Below, in pieces: positions 23,287-30,046 of a DNA stretch of 30,046 bases. The DNA comes from Prevotella sp. CAG:1185 (lineage in GTDB: Bacteria > Bacteroidota > Bacteroidia > Bacteroidales > Bacteroidaceae). The stretch lies in NCBI GenBank assembly GCA_000436695.1, contig HF992607.1, forward strand, positions 1-30,046, read 5' to 3'. Position numbers and translations under genes: made by a program. Position 1 is the stretch's first letter. Each line of letters starts with the position of its first letter. Under the pieces are notes generated by a model. That model had not been told where the DNA came from. It saw nothing but the letters and a program-made list of their open reading frames with translations, and did not search any database.

Positions 23287-23345
23287 AAAAGCATGCCTTT
23301 TGCATTGCAATATGTGCCCTTTCATACTGCAAAAGGTATGCTTTT
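23287..23345. repeat. REP-like palindrome
   Basis: AAAAGCATGCCTTTTGCA (23287-23304) and TGCAAAAGGTATGCTTTT (23328-23345) are inverted with one mismatch around a 23-base spacer. Similar TGCAAAAGCATGC-type repeats are, to my recollection, widespread in Prevotella intergenic DNA. Confidence 0.6.
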
Positions 23346-23466
23346 GCATTGCGTTTTGCCGTGTTTTGCAAGCGTTCGGGTTTTGTCATGGCCACGATTT
23401 TTGTAGGTTTTGTTTGGCAGTAAATCGTTCTTAATATTCTTTTTATAAGAAATATGGCAGGCTTGC

Positions 23467-23498
23467 TTTGCGCCGTTTACGAATATTTTTTAATTTTG
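23467..23498 (+). promoter_or_regulatory. Promoter of the GH97 gene
   Basis: TTTG (23467-23470), 20 bases, TAATTTTG (23491-23498). The leader would be about 150 nt, long enough for post-transcriptional control, although no known riboswitch motif is visible in it. Confidence 0.6.
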
Positions 23499-23652
23499 TA
23501 GCGTCTTAGCGGTGTGGCAAGTCACCAGCGCTGTGAGTAGCCATGCAGCATGTATGTTATGTAATCTTTTATGAGAATGTGCCCATGCGTTGCGGCATGC
23601 TGATGGCTGAGACTTAATGTGATTAACCTGAAACAAAAAAATATCAAGAAAA

Positions 23653-25617
23653 ATGAAACACTTGTTTTTATTATCTGTAGCATTGTTTGCTGCTATGGGT
23701 GCCGACGCGGCCGATGTGGACGTTAAGTCGCCCGACGGCAAACTTGTTGTGAGTGTGTCTGACGACGGCGGAATGCCCGGATATAAGGTCAGTTACGACG
23801 GCACTGTAATGTTAGAAAGGTCGGCATTAGGACTGAAGACCGACATAGCCGACTTTACGTCGGGCCTTATAATCGACAAGTCGGACGAGAGTAAGATTGA
23901 CAAAAAGTATGAAATAACGAGGACAAAGACATCTGCCGTTCATTATACAGCCAATCAGCTCGACGTAGTTTTCAAGAAAGACGACGGAAAAAAAATGAAA
24001 GTTACGTTCTGCGTGTCTGACAACGATGTGGCATATCGCTACACGTTGTTGCCCATTGAGGGCAGCGACTACCGCTGTGCTGTTGTCTACAGCGAGGCGA
24101 GCAGCTTTAATTTTCCGGGTAAGACCACCACTTTTATCTGTCCTCAGATTGGCCCTATGACGGGCTGGATGCGCACAAAACCGAGCTATGAGGAAGACTA
24201 TACAGCCGACGCGCCGATGAATGTCAAGTCGGCTTTCGGTCATGGCTACACTTTTCCGTGCCTTTTCCGCATTGGTAACGACGGATGGGCGCTGGTGAGC
24301 GAGACCGGTGTCGACGCAGGCTATTGCGGTTCTCACCTAAGCGACTATGCCGAGGGCAAGGGCTACACGGTGGCTTTTCCCGACAAAGGCGAGAACAACG
24401 GATTTGGAAGTGCCTGTGCTGCCGTCACCGTTCCCGGCTCTACGCCGTGGCGCACCATTACGCTTGGCAAGACGCTGAAGCCTATTGTTGAGACAACTGT
24501 GCCCTTCGATGTGGTTGAACCGAAGTATGAGGCATCAACCGACTATAAGCCGGGCCGCTATACATGGAGCTGGCTGCTGTGGCAGGACAACTCTATCAAC
24601 TATGACGACCAGGTGGCATTCATTGATCTTGCCGCCAATATGGGCTATGAGTATGTGCTCGTGGATGCCGGATGGGATGTTAATATAGGCCGCGACCGTG
24701 TGGCAGAACTTAGCCGTTATGCACAGTCAAAGGGCGTAAGTCTGCTGTTCTGGTATAACTCTAACGGAGCCGCCAACGACGCTCCGCAGACTCCGCGCAA
24801 CTGCATGAACACTGCCGTGGCACGCGACAGGGAGATGAAATGGCTGAAGAGCATCGGCGCAAAGGGCATAAAGGTTGATTTCTTCGGAGGCGACAAGCAG
24901 GAAACGATGCGCCTTTATGAAGACATACTGAGCGATGCCAACCGCTACGGACTGCAAGTGATATTCCACGGATGCACCATTCCGCGCGGATGGGAGCGCA
25001 TGTATCCTAATTATGTCGGCAGTGAGGCTGTTTTGGCTTCGGAGAATCTTTATTTCACACAGAGACATTGCGACCTTGAAGGCTTTGAACTCACCATGCA
25101 CCCCTTCTCGCGCAACGCCATAGGAAGTATGGACTGGGGCGGAGTGATAATGAAGCACCGCCTTGGCCGTGGCACCGACGCGGGCAACTATCGCCGCACG
25201 ACAGACGTGTTTGAGATGGCAACGGCCATCACCAATCAGGCAAGTGTGCAGTGTATAGCCGTTCAACCCGACAACATAGCCGAACTGCCGCAGTTTGAGA
25301 AAGACTTTCTTAAGGCTGTGCCCACTGCGTGGAACGAGACGCATTTTGTCGACGGATACCCGACAAAATATGTAGTAATGGCGCGCCGTCACGGCAACGA
25401 TTGGTATGTAGGCGGACTCAACGGCACCGACAAGCCTATGACAATAAACATTAGTCTGCCGATGTTTGCCGGACAGAAGGTCAAGCTTTATACTGACAAC
25501 AAGAAGAAAAAGGGCGAAGACATAGCATCGTCTGCACTTAAAACAGTAAAAGTTGACTCTAAAGGCATGCTGAAAGTAACCATGCAGCCGCTTGGAGGAA
25601 TGGTTATAACAAAGTAA
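23653..25617 (+). CDS. GH97 glycoside hydrolase, retaining type (alpha-galactosidase-like)
   Basis: A 654-residue exported enzyme; signal peptide MKHLFLLSVALFAAMGADA. The GH97 N-terminal beta-sandwich covers about residues 20-285 (VKSPDGKLVVSVSDDGG at the start). The catalytic barrel follows (TWSWLLWQDNSINYDDQ, then YEYVLVDAGWD, then GAKGIKVDFFGGD) and a C-terminal beta domain ends in LGGMVITK. GH97 contains inverting alpha-glucosidases such as SusB and retaining alpha-galactosidases. The retaining group uses an Asp nucleophile at the end of strand beta-4, here Asp409 in KVDF, which SusB lacks. Glu458 or Glu464 (GSEAVLASE) is the likely acid/base. It is clearly more GC-rich than the KilA-N gene next to it. 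Confidence 0.93.
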   Translation: MKHLFLLSVALFAAMGADAADVDVKSPDGKLVVSVSDDGGMPGYKVSYDGTVMLERSALGLKTDIADFTSGLIIDKSDESKIDKKYEITRTKTSAVHYTANQLDVVFKKDDGKKMKVTFCVSDNDVAYRYTLLPIEGSDYRCAVVYSEASSFNFPGKTTTFICPQIGPMTGWMRTKPSYEEDYTADAPMNVKSAFGHGYTFPCLFRIGNDGWALVSETGVDAGYCGSHLSDYAEGKGYTVAFPDKGENNGFGSACAAVTVPGSTPWRTITLGKTLKPIVETTVPFDVVEPKYEASTDYKPGRYTWSWLLWQDNSINYDDQVAFIDLAANMGYEYVLVDAGWDVNIGRDRVAELSRYAQSKGVSLLFWYNSNGAANDAPQTPRNCMNTAVARDREMKWLKSIGAKGIKVDFFGGDKQETMRLYEDILSDANRYGLQVIFHGCTIPRGWERMYPNYVGSEAVLASENLYFTQRHCDLEGFELTMHPFSRNAIGSMDWGGVIMKHRLGRGTDAGNYRRTTDVFEMATAITNQASVQCIAVQPDNIAELPQFEKDFLKAVPTAWNETHFVDGYPTKYVVMARRHGNDWYVGGLNGTDKPMTINISLPMFAGQKVKLYTDNKKKKGEDIASSALKTVKVDSKGMLKVTMQPLGGMVITK

Positions 25618-25649
25618 AAATAATGAATCTGCCATCGTGCTGTTTTAAT

Positions 25650-25685
25650 GTGTCTGTCTCGATAATACCGGGACAGACATTTTTG
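25650..25685 (+). terminator. Terminator of the GH97 gene
   Basis: TGTCTGTCTCG (25651-25661) and CGGGACAGACA (25669-25679) pair with one mismatch, followed by TTTTTG. Confidence 0.8.
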
Positions 25686-25800
25686 TTTAACCAAAGTAGG
25701 GGTGTTGTGGGGCGGATCTTGTCAATTGTAATATAAAGACACATTTAAGTAGTGCAGAATAGGTTATCAAAAAATGATGTTGAAAGTTTGTTCAATTTAC

Positions 25801-25829
25801 TTGAGTTAAGTAATTTATAGTTATCTTTG
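25801..25829 (+). promoter_or_regulatory. Promoter of the KilA-N gene
   Basis: TTG (25801-25803), 18 bases, TATCTTTG (25822-25829). The leader is about 20 nt. Confidence 0.6.
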
Positions 25830-25854
25830 TGATAAAATTTAATACTTTGATTAC

Positions 25855-26673
25855 ATGGTGAAGATAACGGTTCAAAATACACAAATAAATGTTTTTCATT
25901 GGGAAGAACAAGATTATATATCACTTACAGATATGGCTTCAGCCAAAGATGGTGACAGCAGGTCGGCTGATATAATTAAAAATTGGATAAGAAATCGTTA
26001 TACAATAGAATTTCTTGGAACATGGGAAATTATTCATAATCCAAATTTTAAAGTGGTCGAATTTGACCACTTTAGAAGAAACGCAGGTTTACCGTCTTTT
26101 GTACTTAGTGCTTCTGAATGGATAGAACGTACCAATGCCATCGGTATTGTTGTTAAAAAAGGACGTTATGGTGGAACGTATGCACATAAAGATGTCGCTT
26201 TTGAATTTGGTTCTGCTATTAGTGTTACTTTCAAACTTTATTTGATTGAAGAGTTTCAGCGATTGAAGGCAAACGAATTTAGTCAACTCGGATGGTCGGC
26301 TAAACGTGAGTTGTCCAAAATAAATTATCGTATACATACTGACGCCATAAAGCATAATCTTATTCCAAACGAAGTTACGCCTAAGCAGGCTAATGTTATT
26401 TATGCCAATGAGGCTGATGTGTTAAATGTGGCAATGTTTGGAATAACAGCAAAGCAATGGAGAGATGCTAATCCTGAATTGAATGGTAATATTCGTGACT
26501 ATGCCACCGTAAATGAACTTATCTGCCTGTCAAATATGGAAAACCTGAATGCAGTGTTTATAGAGCAAGGTATTCCTCAAAATGAAAGGCTTATAAAACT
26601 TAACCAAATAGCCATTCACCAGATGAACATATTGGAAAGTGGTGATAATGGTGAGAGAAAATTATTGAAATAA
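25855..26673 (+). CDS. KilA-N domain protein
   Basis: A 272-residue cytosolic protein. The N-terminal 110 residues form a KilA-N domain (DYISLTDMASAKDGDSRSADIIKNWIRNR, then TIEFLGTWE, then YGGTYAHKDVAFEFGSAISVTFKLYLIEEFQRLK), a DNA-binding fold found in phage and large-virus proteins and in stand-alone bacterial genes. The C-terminal half carries a conserved bacterial extension (LSKINYRIHTDAIK, then YANEADVLNVAMFGITAKQWR). No phage genes or integrase are nearby. The gene is much more AT-rich than its GH97 and GH43 neighbours and sits next to a truncated gene, suggesting recent acquisition. Its function in Bacteroidetes is not known. Confidence 0.9.
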   Translation: MVKITVQNTQINVFHWEEQDYISLTDMASAKDGDSRSADIIKNWIRNRYTIEFLGTWEIIHNPNFKVVEFDHFRRNAGLPSFVLSASEWIERTNAIGIVVKKGRYGGTYAHKDVAFEFGSAISVTFKLYLIEEFQRLKANEFSQLGWSAKRELSKINYRIHTDAIKHNLIPNEVTPKQANVIYANEADVLNVAMFGITAKQWRDANPELNGNIRDYATVNELICLSNMENLNAVFIEQGIPQNERLIKLNQIAIHQMNILESGDNGERKLLK

Positions 26674-26910
26674 TTGAATAGTATGGTGTTGCCCAAATTG
26701 TAGCATTTGCTATTTTTAACTTCGCTTTTTGTGTTTCTGAGATTGGTTATAATCTTGTGAACAAGATGAAAATAATAGTGTAATCAGTATTAGGGTGAAT
26801 ATCAGAAATAAGTCCTCTTTCGTGAGTAAAATATTTATTATTATGTTTCTGAAATGATTTGGAAGACATAGAAAAGATGAAGGATAAGTTAGATATCCGG
26901 TAAAGTCGTA
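26674..26910. other. Intergenic stretch with no supported feature
   Basis: About 240 AT-rich bases between the KilA-N stop and the terminator at 26914. No reading frame, repeat or RNA signature was found. Confidence 0.4.
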
Positions 26911-26967
26911 AAAAGCTGACAGACAAATGACATTACAATTATACTCGACATGTTGTCTGTCAGCTCA
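26910..26967 (-). terminator. Terminator behind the GH43 gene and flavoprotein relic
   Basis: AGCTGACAGACAA and TTGTCTGTCAGCT form a 13-bp perfect stem around a loop of about 26 bases, ending at about 26966. On the minus strand it is followed by TTTTTACG. It begins within a few bases of the relic's stop codon. Confidence 0.8.
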
Positions 26968-26969
26968 CG

Positions 26970-27104
26970 TTATGCTACCTTTGCCGGCAGCTTGTTTCCG
27001 CTCTCATATACAGTTACGCATGCTTCGGGCATGCGCTCTTTCAGGCATATCGCGGCAAAGCATCCTGCTGCACCGCCGCCTATTATGGCAATCCTTGTTG
27101 TCAT
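26970..27104 (-). pseudogene. Truncated flavoprotein (HI0933/BaiN-like NAD(P)/FAD-dependent oxidoreductase)
   Basis: A 44-codon frame encodes MTTRIAIIGGGAAGCFAAIC..., the FAD-binding Rossmann motif GGGAAG, then CVTVYESGNKLPAKVA and a TAA. Intact HI0933-family proteins are about 400 residues and continue from this point with ITGGGRCN. The relic starts 14 nt after the GH43 stop, and its stop is followed almost at once by a strong terminator in the same orientation. This is what a deletion from codon 45 to the original 3' end would leave. No downstream remnant is visible. It is almost certainly non-functional as an oxidoreductase. Confidence 0.85.
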
Positions 27105-27118
27105 GATGGGCTTATGTC

Positions 27119-28690
27119 TTATTTTTCTTCTTTCTTATAAACAAATTTTTCTATGTCAACATATCCTCCGGGCTGTTTGGTGGCGTAGTTAAACAGGGCA
27201 TATCTTGTGCCCATGAACAGGCGGCGGTAGTCGAATTTCATTTTAAATTCTCCGCCTATCGGGGTCCATTTCTTTCCGTCGGCGCTGTAGTAGAATGTGG
27301 CTATGTCGCGTCCCAGATTGAAGTCGCCGTCGATGCGAAGGAAAATCCTGTTGCCTGTTATGCTTATGCGTGCCTTCTCCTGCGTGTCAACACTGCTCAC
27401 GAGATGTTCCTTCTGCGTAAGGTTCACCTGCGTTTGCGTTACAGTCAGCCATGTATTGCCGTTTTCCTTCTCTATTGTCATTATGCCCGAATGGCCGTTG
27501 AATGCTGCAAATCCGGCGCGGTCGCCGTCTCTCATGTTGCTGAATTCAATCTCTATATACGCGCTGCATTTTGGTCCCTCCATGCGCTGCGACAGCGTGT
27601 TGGGTGCCATATACAGGTTGTCAACCACACGGCAGGTTTTCAAACGCAGATGTCCGTCGGCCACTTTCCAGAAGTCGTTAGCCGGATTATGGTTCCATTG
27701 CCAGTGCTTGAGGTCGAGCGTGTCGCCGTTGAAGTCGTCGCTCACCACAATGTCAATATCCTTATAGCCCTGCACAGGCTTGTTCATCGTCAGAGGCACC
27801 TTGCCGTTTATGTCGCCCAGCATGGGCCATCCGTCGGTCCAGCGGCACGGCATGAGCAGCGGCACACGGCCTACGGCTCCGCGGTCCTGGAATATGAAGC
27901 CATACCAGTTGCCGTGTCCGTCGTCAACGATGGTGCCCTGTCCGGCATAGGGGAAGCCGGAAAAGTTGTCTTCAAGTATCACCTTCTTCTCATAAGGTCC
28001 GGTTATCTTGTCGGCACGGTAGCACAGCTGTCGGCGCGGCTTGTCCTTCGGCCATGAAATCATGAGCAGATAATAGCGTCCGTCGTGCTTTATCACGCGA
28101 CTGCCTTCGAGCAGATTGTTCTCCTCTTCGTCGCGCACGTTGAGCGTGATGTCCACGCCGCCCTCCTTCTTGGCCGTAAGGTCGGCGTTGAGTTCGGTCA
28201 GTTTGCCTGTTCCGCTGAACACATACACACGCCCGTCATCGTCGAAGAACAGCGATGCGTCGTGAAAGTGGGGCAGGCGAGAGTGCAGCGTCCATCCCTT
28301 GCGCGGGTCTTTCGTTGTGTAGACAAATGAGCGGAACGGCTCGTCGTTGGGCGAGAACAGGGCATAGAATGTACCGTTGTGGTATCTTATCGACGTGGCC
28401 CATTGTCCGCGTCCGTAAACAGTTCCGCCTTGCATATTATATTTTGGCGTTTCGTCGAGCCTGTCGAAGAGATAGCTCACCGTCTCCCAATTTACAAGAT
28501 TCTTAGAGTGCATTATCGGTGCGCCCGGCATGAGATGCATTGTGGTTGTTACGAGCCAGAAGTCGTCGCCCGTGCGTATCACGTCAGGGTCGGGCATATC
28601 TGCCCACACAACAGGATTCTTGAACGTCTCTTGCGCATAGGCCATGGTGGCTGCAAGAATTATGGTCAGTGTTATAAATAGTTTTTTCAT
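27119..28690 (-). CDS. GH43 glycosidase with C-terminal beta-sandwich domain
   Basis: A 523-residue exported enzyme; signal peptide MKKLFITLTIILAATMAYA. The N-terminal five-bladed propeller (about 22-310) has the GH43 triad: base Asp34 in DMPDPDVIR, pKa-modulating Asp144 in HFHDASLFF, and acid Glu195 in LLEGSRVIK. A concanavalin-like (DUF1349/GH43 C2-type) domain (about 320-520) starts at SDDFNGDTLDLKHWQWNHNP. Such two-domain enzymes are usually beta-xylosidases or alpha-L-arabinofuranosidases on plant xylan or arabinan. Subfamily 12 is my best guess. A TAACTTTG -7 element is at 28808-28815 (minus strand) with a weak -33. A flavoprotein relic follows in the same direction. Confidence 0.95.
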   Translation of the reverse strand: MKKLFITLTIILAATMAYAQETFKNPVVWADMPDPDVIRTGDDFWLVTTTMHLMPGAPIMHSKNLVNWETVSYLFDRLDETPKYNMQGGTVYGRGQWATSIRYHNGTFYALFSPNDEPFRSFVYTTKDPRKGWTLHSRLPHFHDASLFFDDDGRVYVFSGTGKLTELNADLTAKKEGGVDITLNVRDEEENNLLEGSRVIKHDGRYYLLMISWPKDKPRRQLCYRADKITGPYEKKVILEDNFSGFPYAGQGTIVDDGHGNWYGFIFQDRGAVGRVPLLMPCRWTDGWPMLGDINGKVPLTMNKPVQGYKDIDIVVSDDFNGDTLDLKHWQWNHNPANDFWKVADGHLRLKTCRVVDNLYMAPNTLSQRMEGPKCSAYIEIEFSNMRDGDRAGFAAFNGHSGIMTIEKENGNTWLTVTQTQVNLTQKEHLVSSVDTQEKARISITGNRIFLRIDGDFNLGRDIATFYYSADGKKWTPIGGEFKMKFDYRRLFMGTRYALFNYATKQPGGYVDIEKFVYKKEEK

Positions 28691-28807
28691 GGCATTTATC
28701 TTTTTCCGGTTTGTAATATTATGTCTTGTCAGGTATATTGTTTCCTTTTCTTTAGCGTCAGCATGGCTGAAATGCCATATAGAGCAGATGCTGATGTTAT
28801 GTTACTG

Positions 28808-28815
28808 CAAAGTTA
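28808..28815 (-). promoter_or_regulatory. -7 element upstream of the GH43 gene
   Basis: TAACTTTG on the minus strand. The -33 region has no TTG at the right distance, so activator dependence is possible. The leader is about 110 nt. Confidence 0.45.
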
Positions 28816-28953
28816 CAAATTAAATTTTACATTATAGCCGTTAATGTCTTTATTATGTTTCAATGTGTTGCATTGCGTGAAACTGATGTTTCTTTTTGGC
28901 TCTTTCGGTAAAAAATATATGCCTTTAATCTTGTGTAACATTGATAAAAATGT

Positions 28954-29034
28954 GTGGACGTACCCAAGGTGCGTCCACATAAAGGCATTGTTGTTTATAT
29001 ATAATTGGATGGTGGACGCACCTGGGGTACGTCC
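28954..29034. repeat. Inverted pair of GGACGTACC-type palindromic repeats
   Basis: The 23-bp unit at 28956-28978 and the unit at 29012-29034 are inverted copies with one mismatch, 33 bases apart. Each unit is itself nearly palindromic (GGACGTACC ... GGTGCGTCC). This nested arrangement is typical of REP/BIME elements mobilised by a RAYT transposase, which is not in the window. It lies between the GH43 promoter and the clpB terminator. Confidence 0.75.
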
Positions 29035-29064
29035 CTACGTTCTTGATAGTTATTATTGATAATA

Positions 29065-29110
29065 AACAAAAAAGAAGGGGCGGGCAAAAATACTTACCCG
29101 TCCCCTTTTG
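29065..29110 (-). terminator. Terminator of clpB
   Basis: AAGGGGCGGG (29075-29084) pairs with CCCGTCCCCTT (29097-29107) with one bulge. On the minus strand it is followed by TTCTTTTTTG. Confidence 0.8.
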
Positions 29111-29171
29111 ATGTGGGAGATGTTCTGTGAAAACATCCTTTTTATATTAGGTTATGACTACCAGTCATGCA

Positions 29172-30046
29172 TTAGTTACGGAACACAAGTCCTGCGCCGT
29201 TAGCGTCGATGATAATCGGCTTCTCACGGCTAACCTCCTCAGCAAGAAGCTTCTTAGAGAGGTCGTTGAGCACATAGTCTTGTATTGCTCTCTTAACAGG
29301 ACGCGCACCAAACTCAGGATCGTAACCTGCGTCGGCAAGCCAGTTGATGGCTGCGTCGGTGTATTCGAGTGTGAAGCCCTGCGGCTCAAGCATCTTCTTG
29401 ACTGCGTTCATCTGCAACTTAACCACTCCTGCAATCTGCTCTTTAGTCAGCGGCAGGAACATTATTATGTCGTCGATACGGTTGAGGAACTCAGGACGTA
29501 TGGTCTTCTTCAGCATCGTCATAAGCTGGTTGTTGAGCAGCGACTGCTCGTTGCTGTCGAGTTTTCCGCCGTGTTTCTCCAAGTCTTCACGTATCAACTG
29601 GCTTCCCAGGTTAGAAGTCATGATGATGATAGTGTTCTTGAAGTTTACGGTACGTCCCTTGTTATCGGTCAGACGACCGTCGTCGAGCACCTGAAGCAGG
29701 ATGTTGAACACATCCGGGTGAGCCTTCTCTATCTCATCGAAGAGCACAACCGAATAAGGTTTACGCCTTACTGCCTCGGTGAGCTGTCCGCCCTCGTCGT
29801 AGCCAACGTATCCAGGAGGCGCTCCGATAAGACGGCTGACGCTGAACTTTTCCTGATACTCACTCATATCTATTCGCGTCATCATGGTCTCGTCGTTGAA
29901 CAGATATTCGGCCAAGGCCTTTGCAAGTTCTGTCTTACCTACACCGGTAGTACCGAGGAAGATGAACGAAGCTATTGGGCGCTTCGGGTCTTGCAGTCCG
30001 GCACGGCTACGGCGAACGGCGTCGCTCACTGCCGTTATGGCCTCTT
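29172..30046 (-). CDS. clpB: Chaperone ClpB, C-terminal part (5' end beyond window)
   Basis: Hsp104/ClpB disaggregase, which with DnaK threads proteins out of aggregates. The visible 291 residues are the second AAA+ module. They show EAITAVSDAVRRSRAGL, Walker A GTTGVGKTELAKA, the pore loop in GAPPGYVGYDEGG, Walker B VVLFDEIEKAH, sensor 1 in TSNLGS, the arginine-finger region PEFLNRIDD, and sensor 2 GARPVKR, followed by the small D2 domain. The frame stays open to the window edge, and the GTG at 30029 is an internal Val codon, not a start. ClpA/ClpC are less likely because the C-terminus lacks their features and the RSRAGLQDPKRPI stretch is ClpB-like. Confidence 0.96.
   Translation of the reverse strand, partial: EAITAVSDAVRRSRAGLQDPKRPIASFIFLGTTGVGKTELAKALAEYLFNDETMMTRIDMSEYQEKFSVSRLIGAPPGYVGYDEGGQLTEAVRRKPYSVVLFDEIEKAHPDVFNILLQVLDDGRLTDNKGRTVNFKNTIIIMTSNLGSQLIREDLEKHGGKLDSNEQSLLNNQLMTMLKKTIRPEFLNRIDDIIMFLPLTKEQIAGVVKLQMNAVKKMLEPQGFTLEYTDAAINWLADAGYDPEFGARPVKRAIQDYVLNDLSKKLLAEEVSREKPIIIDANGAGLVFRN

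Noticed and set aside
24727..25635. 302-codon minus-strand frame
   Set aside because: Exactly antisense to the well-supported GH97 coding region; a GC-rich shadow frame without domains.
26950..27192. 80-codon plus-strand frame
   Set aside because: Antisense to the flavoprotein relic and the 3' end of GH43; the minus-strand reading gives a clear FAD-binding motif instead.
27404..28057. 217-codon plus-strand frame
   Set aside because: Antisense shadow of the GH43 gene.
29172..30029. GTG at 30029 as the start of a short ATPase gene
   Set aside because: The frame continues upstream to the window edge with conserved ClpB residues (EAITA), so this Val is internal.
1..30046. CRISPR array or prophage
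   Set aside because: No regularly spaced direct repeats were seen, and the KilA-N gene has no integrase, capsid or terminase neighbours.

Overview
The window looks like chromosome from a Bacteroidales bacterium, most likely a Prevotellaceae (Prevotella/Segatella-like) species. The main evidence is the recurring Bacteroidetes primary promoter, TTTG (or TTG), about 18-20 bases, then TAnnTTTG, found upstream of many genes here. The gene families agree: GH28, GH97 and GH43 glycosidases with signal peptides, DUF6359 and DUF4924 proteins, and an ECF sigma/anti-sigma pair. There are no rRNA or tRNA genes, no CRISPR array and no intact insertion sequence.

Layout. Positions 1-1233 (-) hold the start of a secreted GH28 pectinase, cut by the window edge. 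At 1460-2822 lie a short RNA unit, a DUF6359 lipoprotein (+), and a cobalamin riboswitch on the minus strand with its own promoter and a terminator but no convincing gene. Next come an ECF sigma factor (+), rpe (-), a promoter-to-terminator RNA unit that could be 6S RNA, a trpF-like gene with an altered active site, and a PaaI-type thioesterase. Positions 6413-10271 (-) carry a CLC chloride-channel protein with tsaC upstream, and a ROK glucokinase. Positions 10391-14902 (+) carry a LysE-type exporter, DUF4924, rmlD, prfC (RF3) and a hexapeptide acyltransferase. Positions 15458-18430 (-) carry fmt and glmS.

Positions 18854-20984 (-) form a compact operon of ECF sigma factor, one-pass membrane protein (probable anti-sigma) and secreted protein. 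hflX (-) follows, with a decayed gene start just behind its stop. The 1.2 kb gap 22443-23652 contains the hflX promoter, another short RNA unit, and a symmetric set of eight copies of the nonamer ACTCRTCAC in two inverted 93-bp arms. Positions 23653-28690 hold a GH97 glycosidase (+), an AT-rich KilA-N gene (+), a 44-codon relic of a flavoprotein gene (-), and a GH43 glycosidase (-). The window ends in the C-terminal part of clpB (-).

Most genes are housekeeping: translation (prfC, fmt, tsaC, hflX), amino-sugar supply (glmS), sugar phosphorylation and pentose-phosphate metabolism (glucokinase, rpe), and proteostasis (clpB). The three glycosidases suggest use of plant or host glycans, but no SusC/SusD pair is present, so this is not a complete polysaccharide utilisation locus. 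The most interesting content is non-coding: the geneless cobalamin riboswitch transcript, three other short promoter-to-terminator units, and the mirrored nonamer array. The most interesting protein observations are the TrpF homologue with a changed catalytic loop and two truncated genes, each starting 14 nt behind an intact gene.
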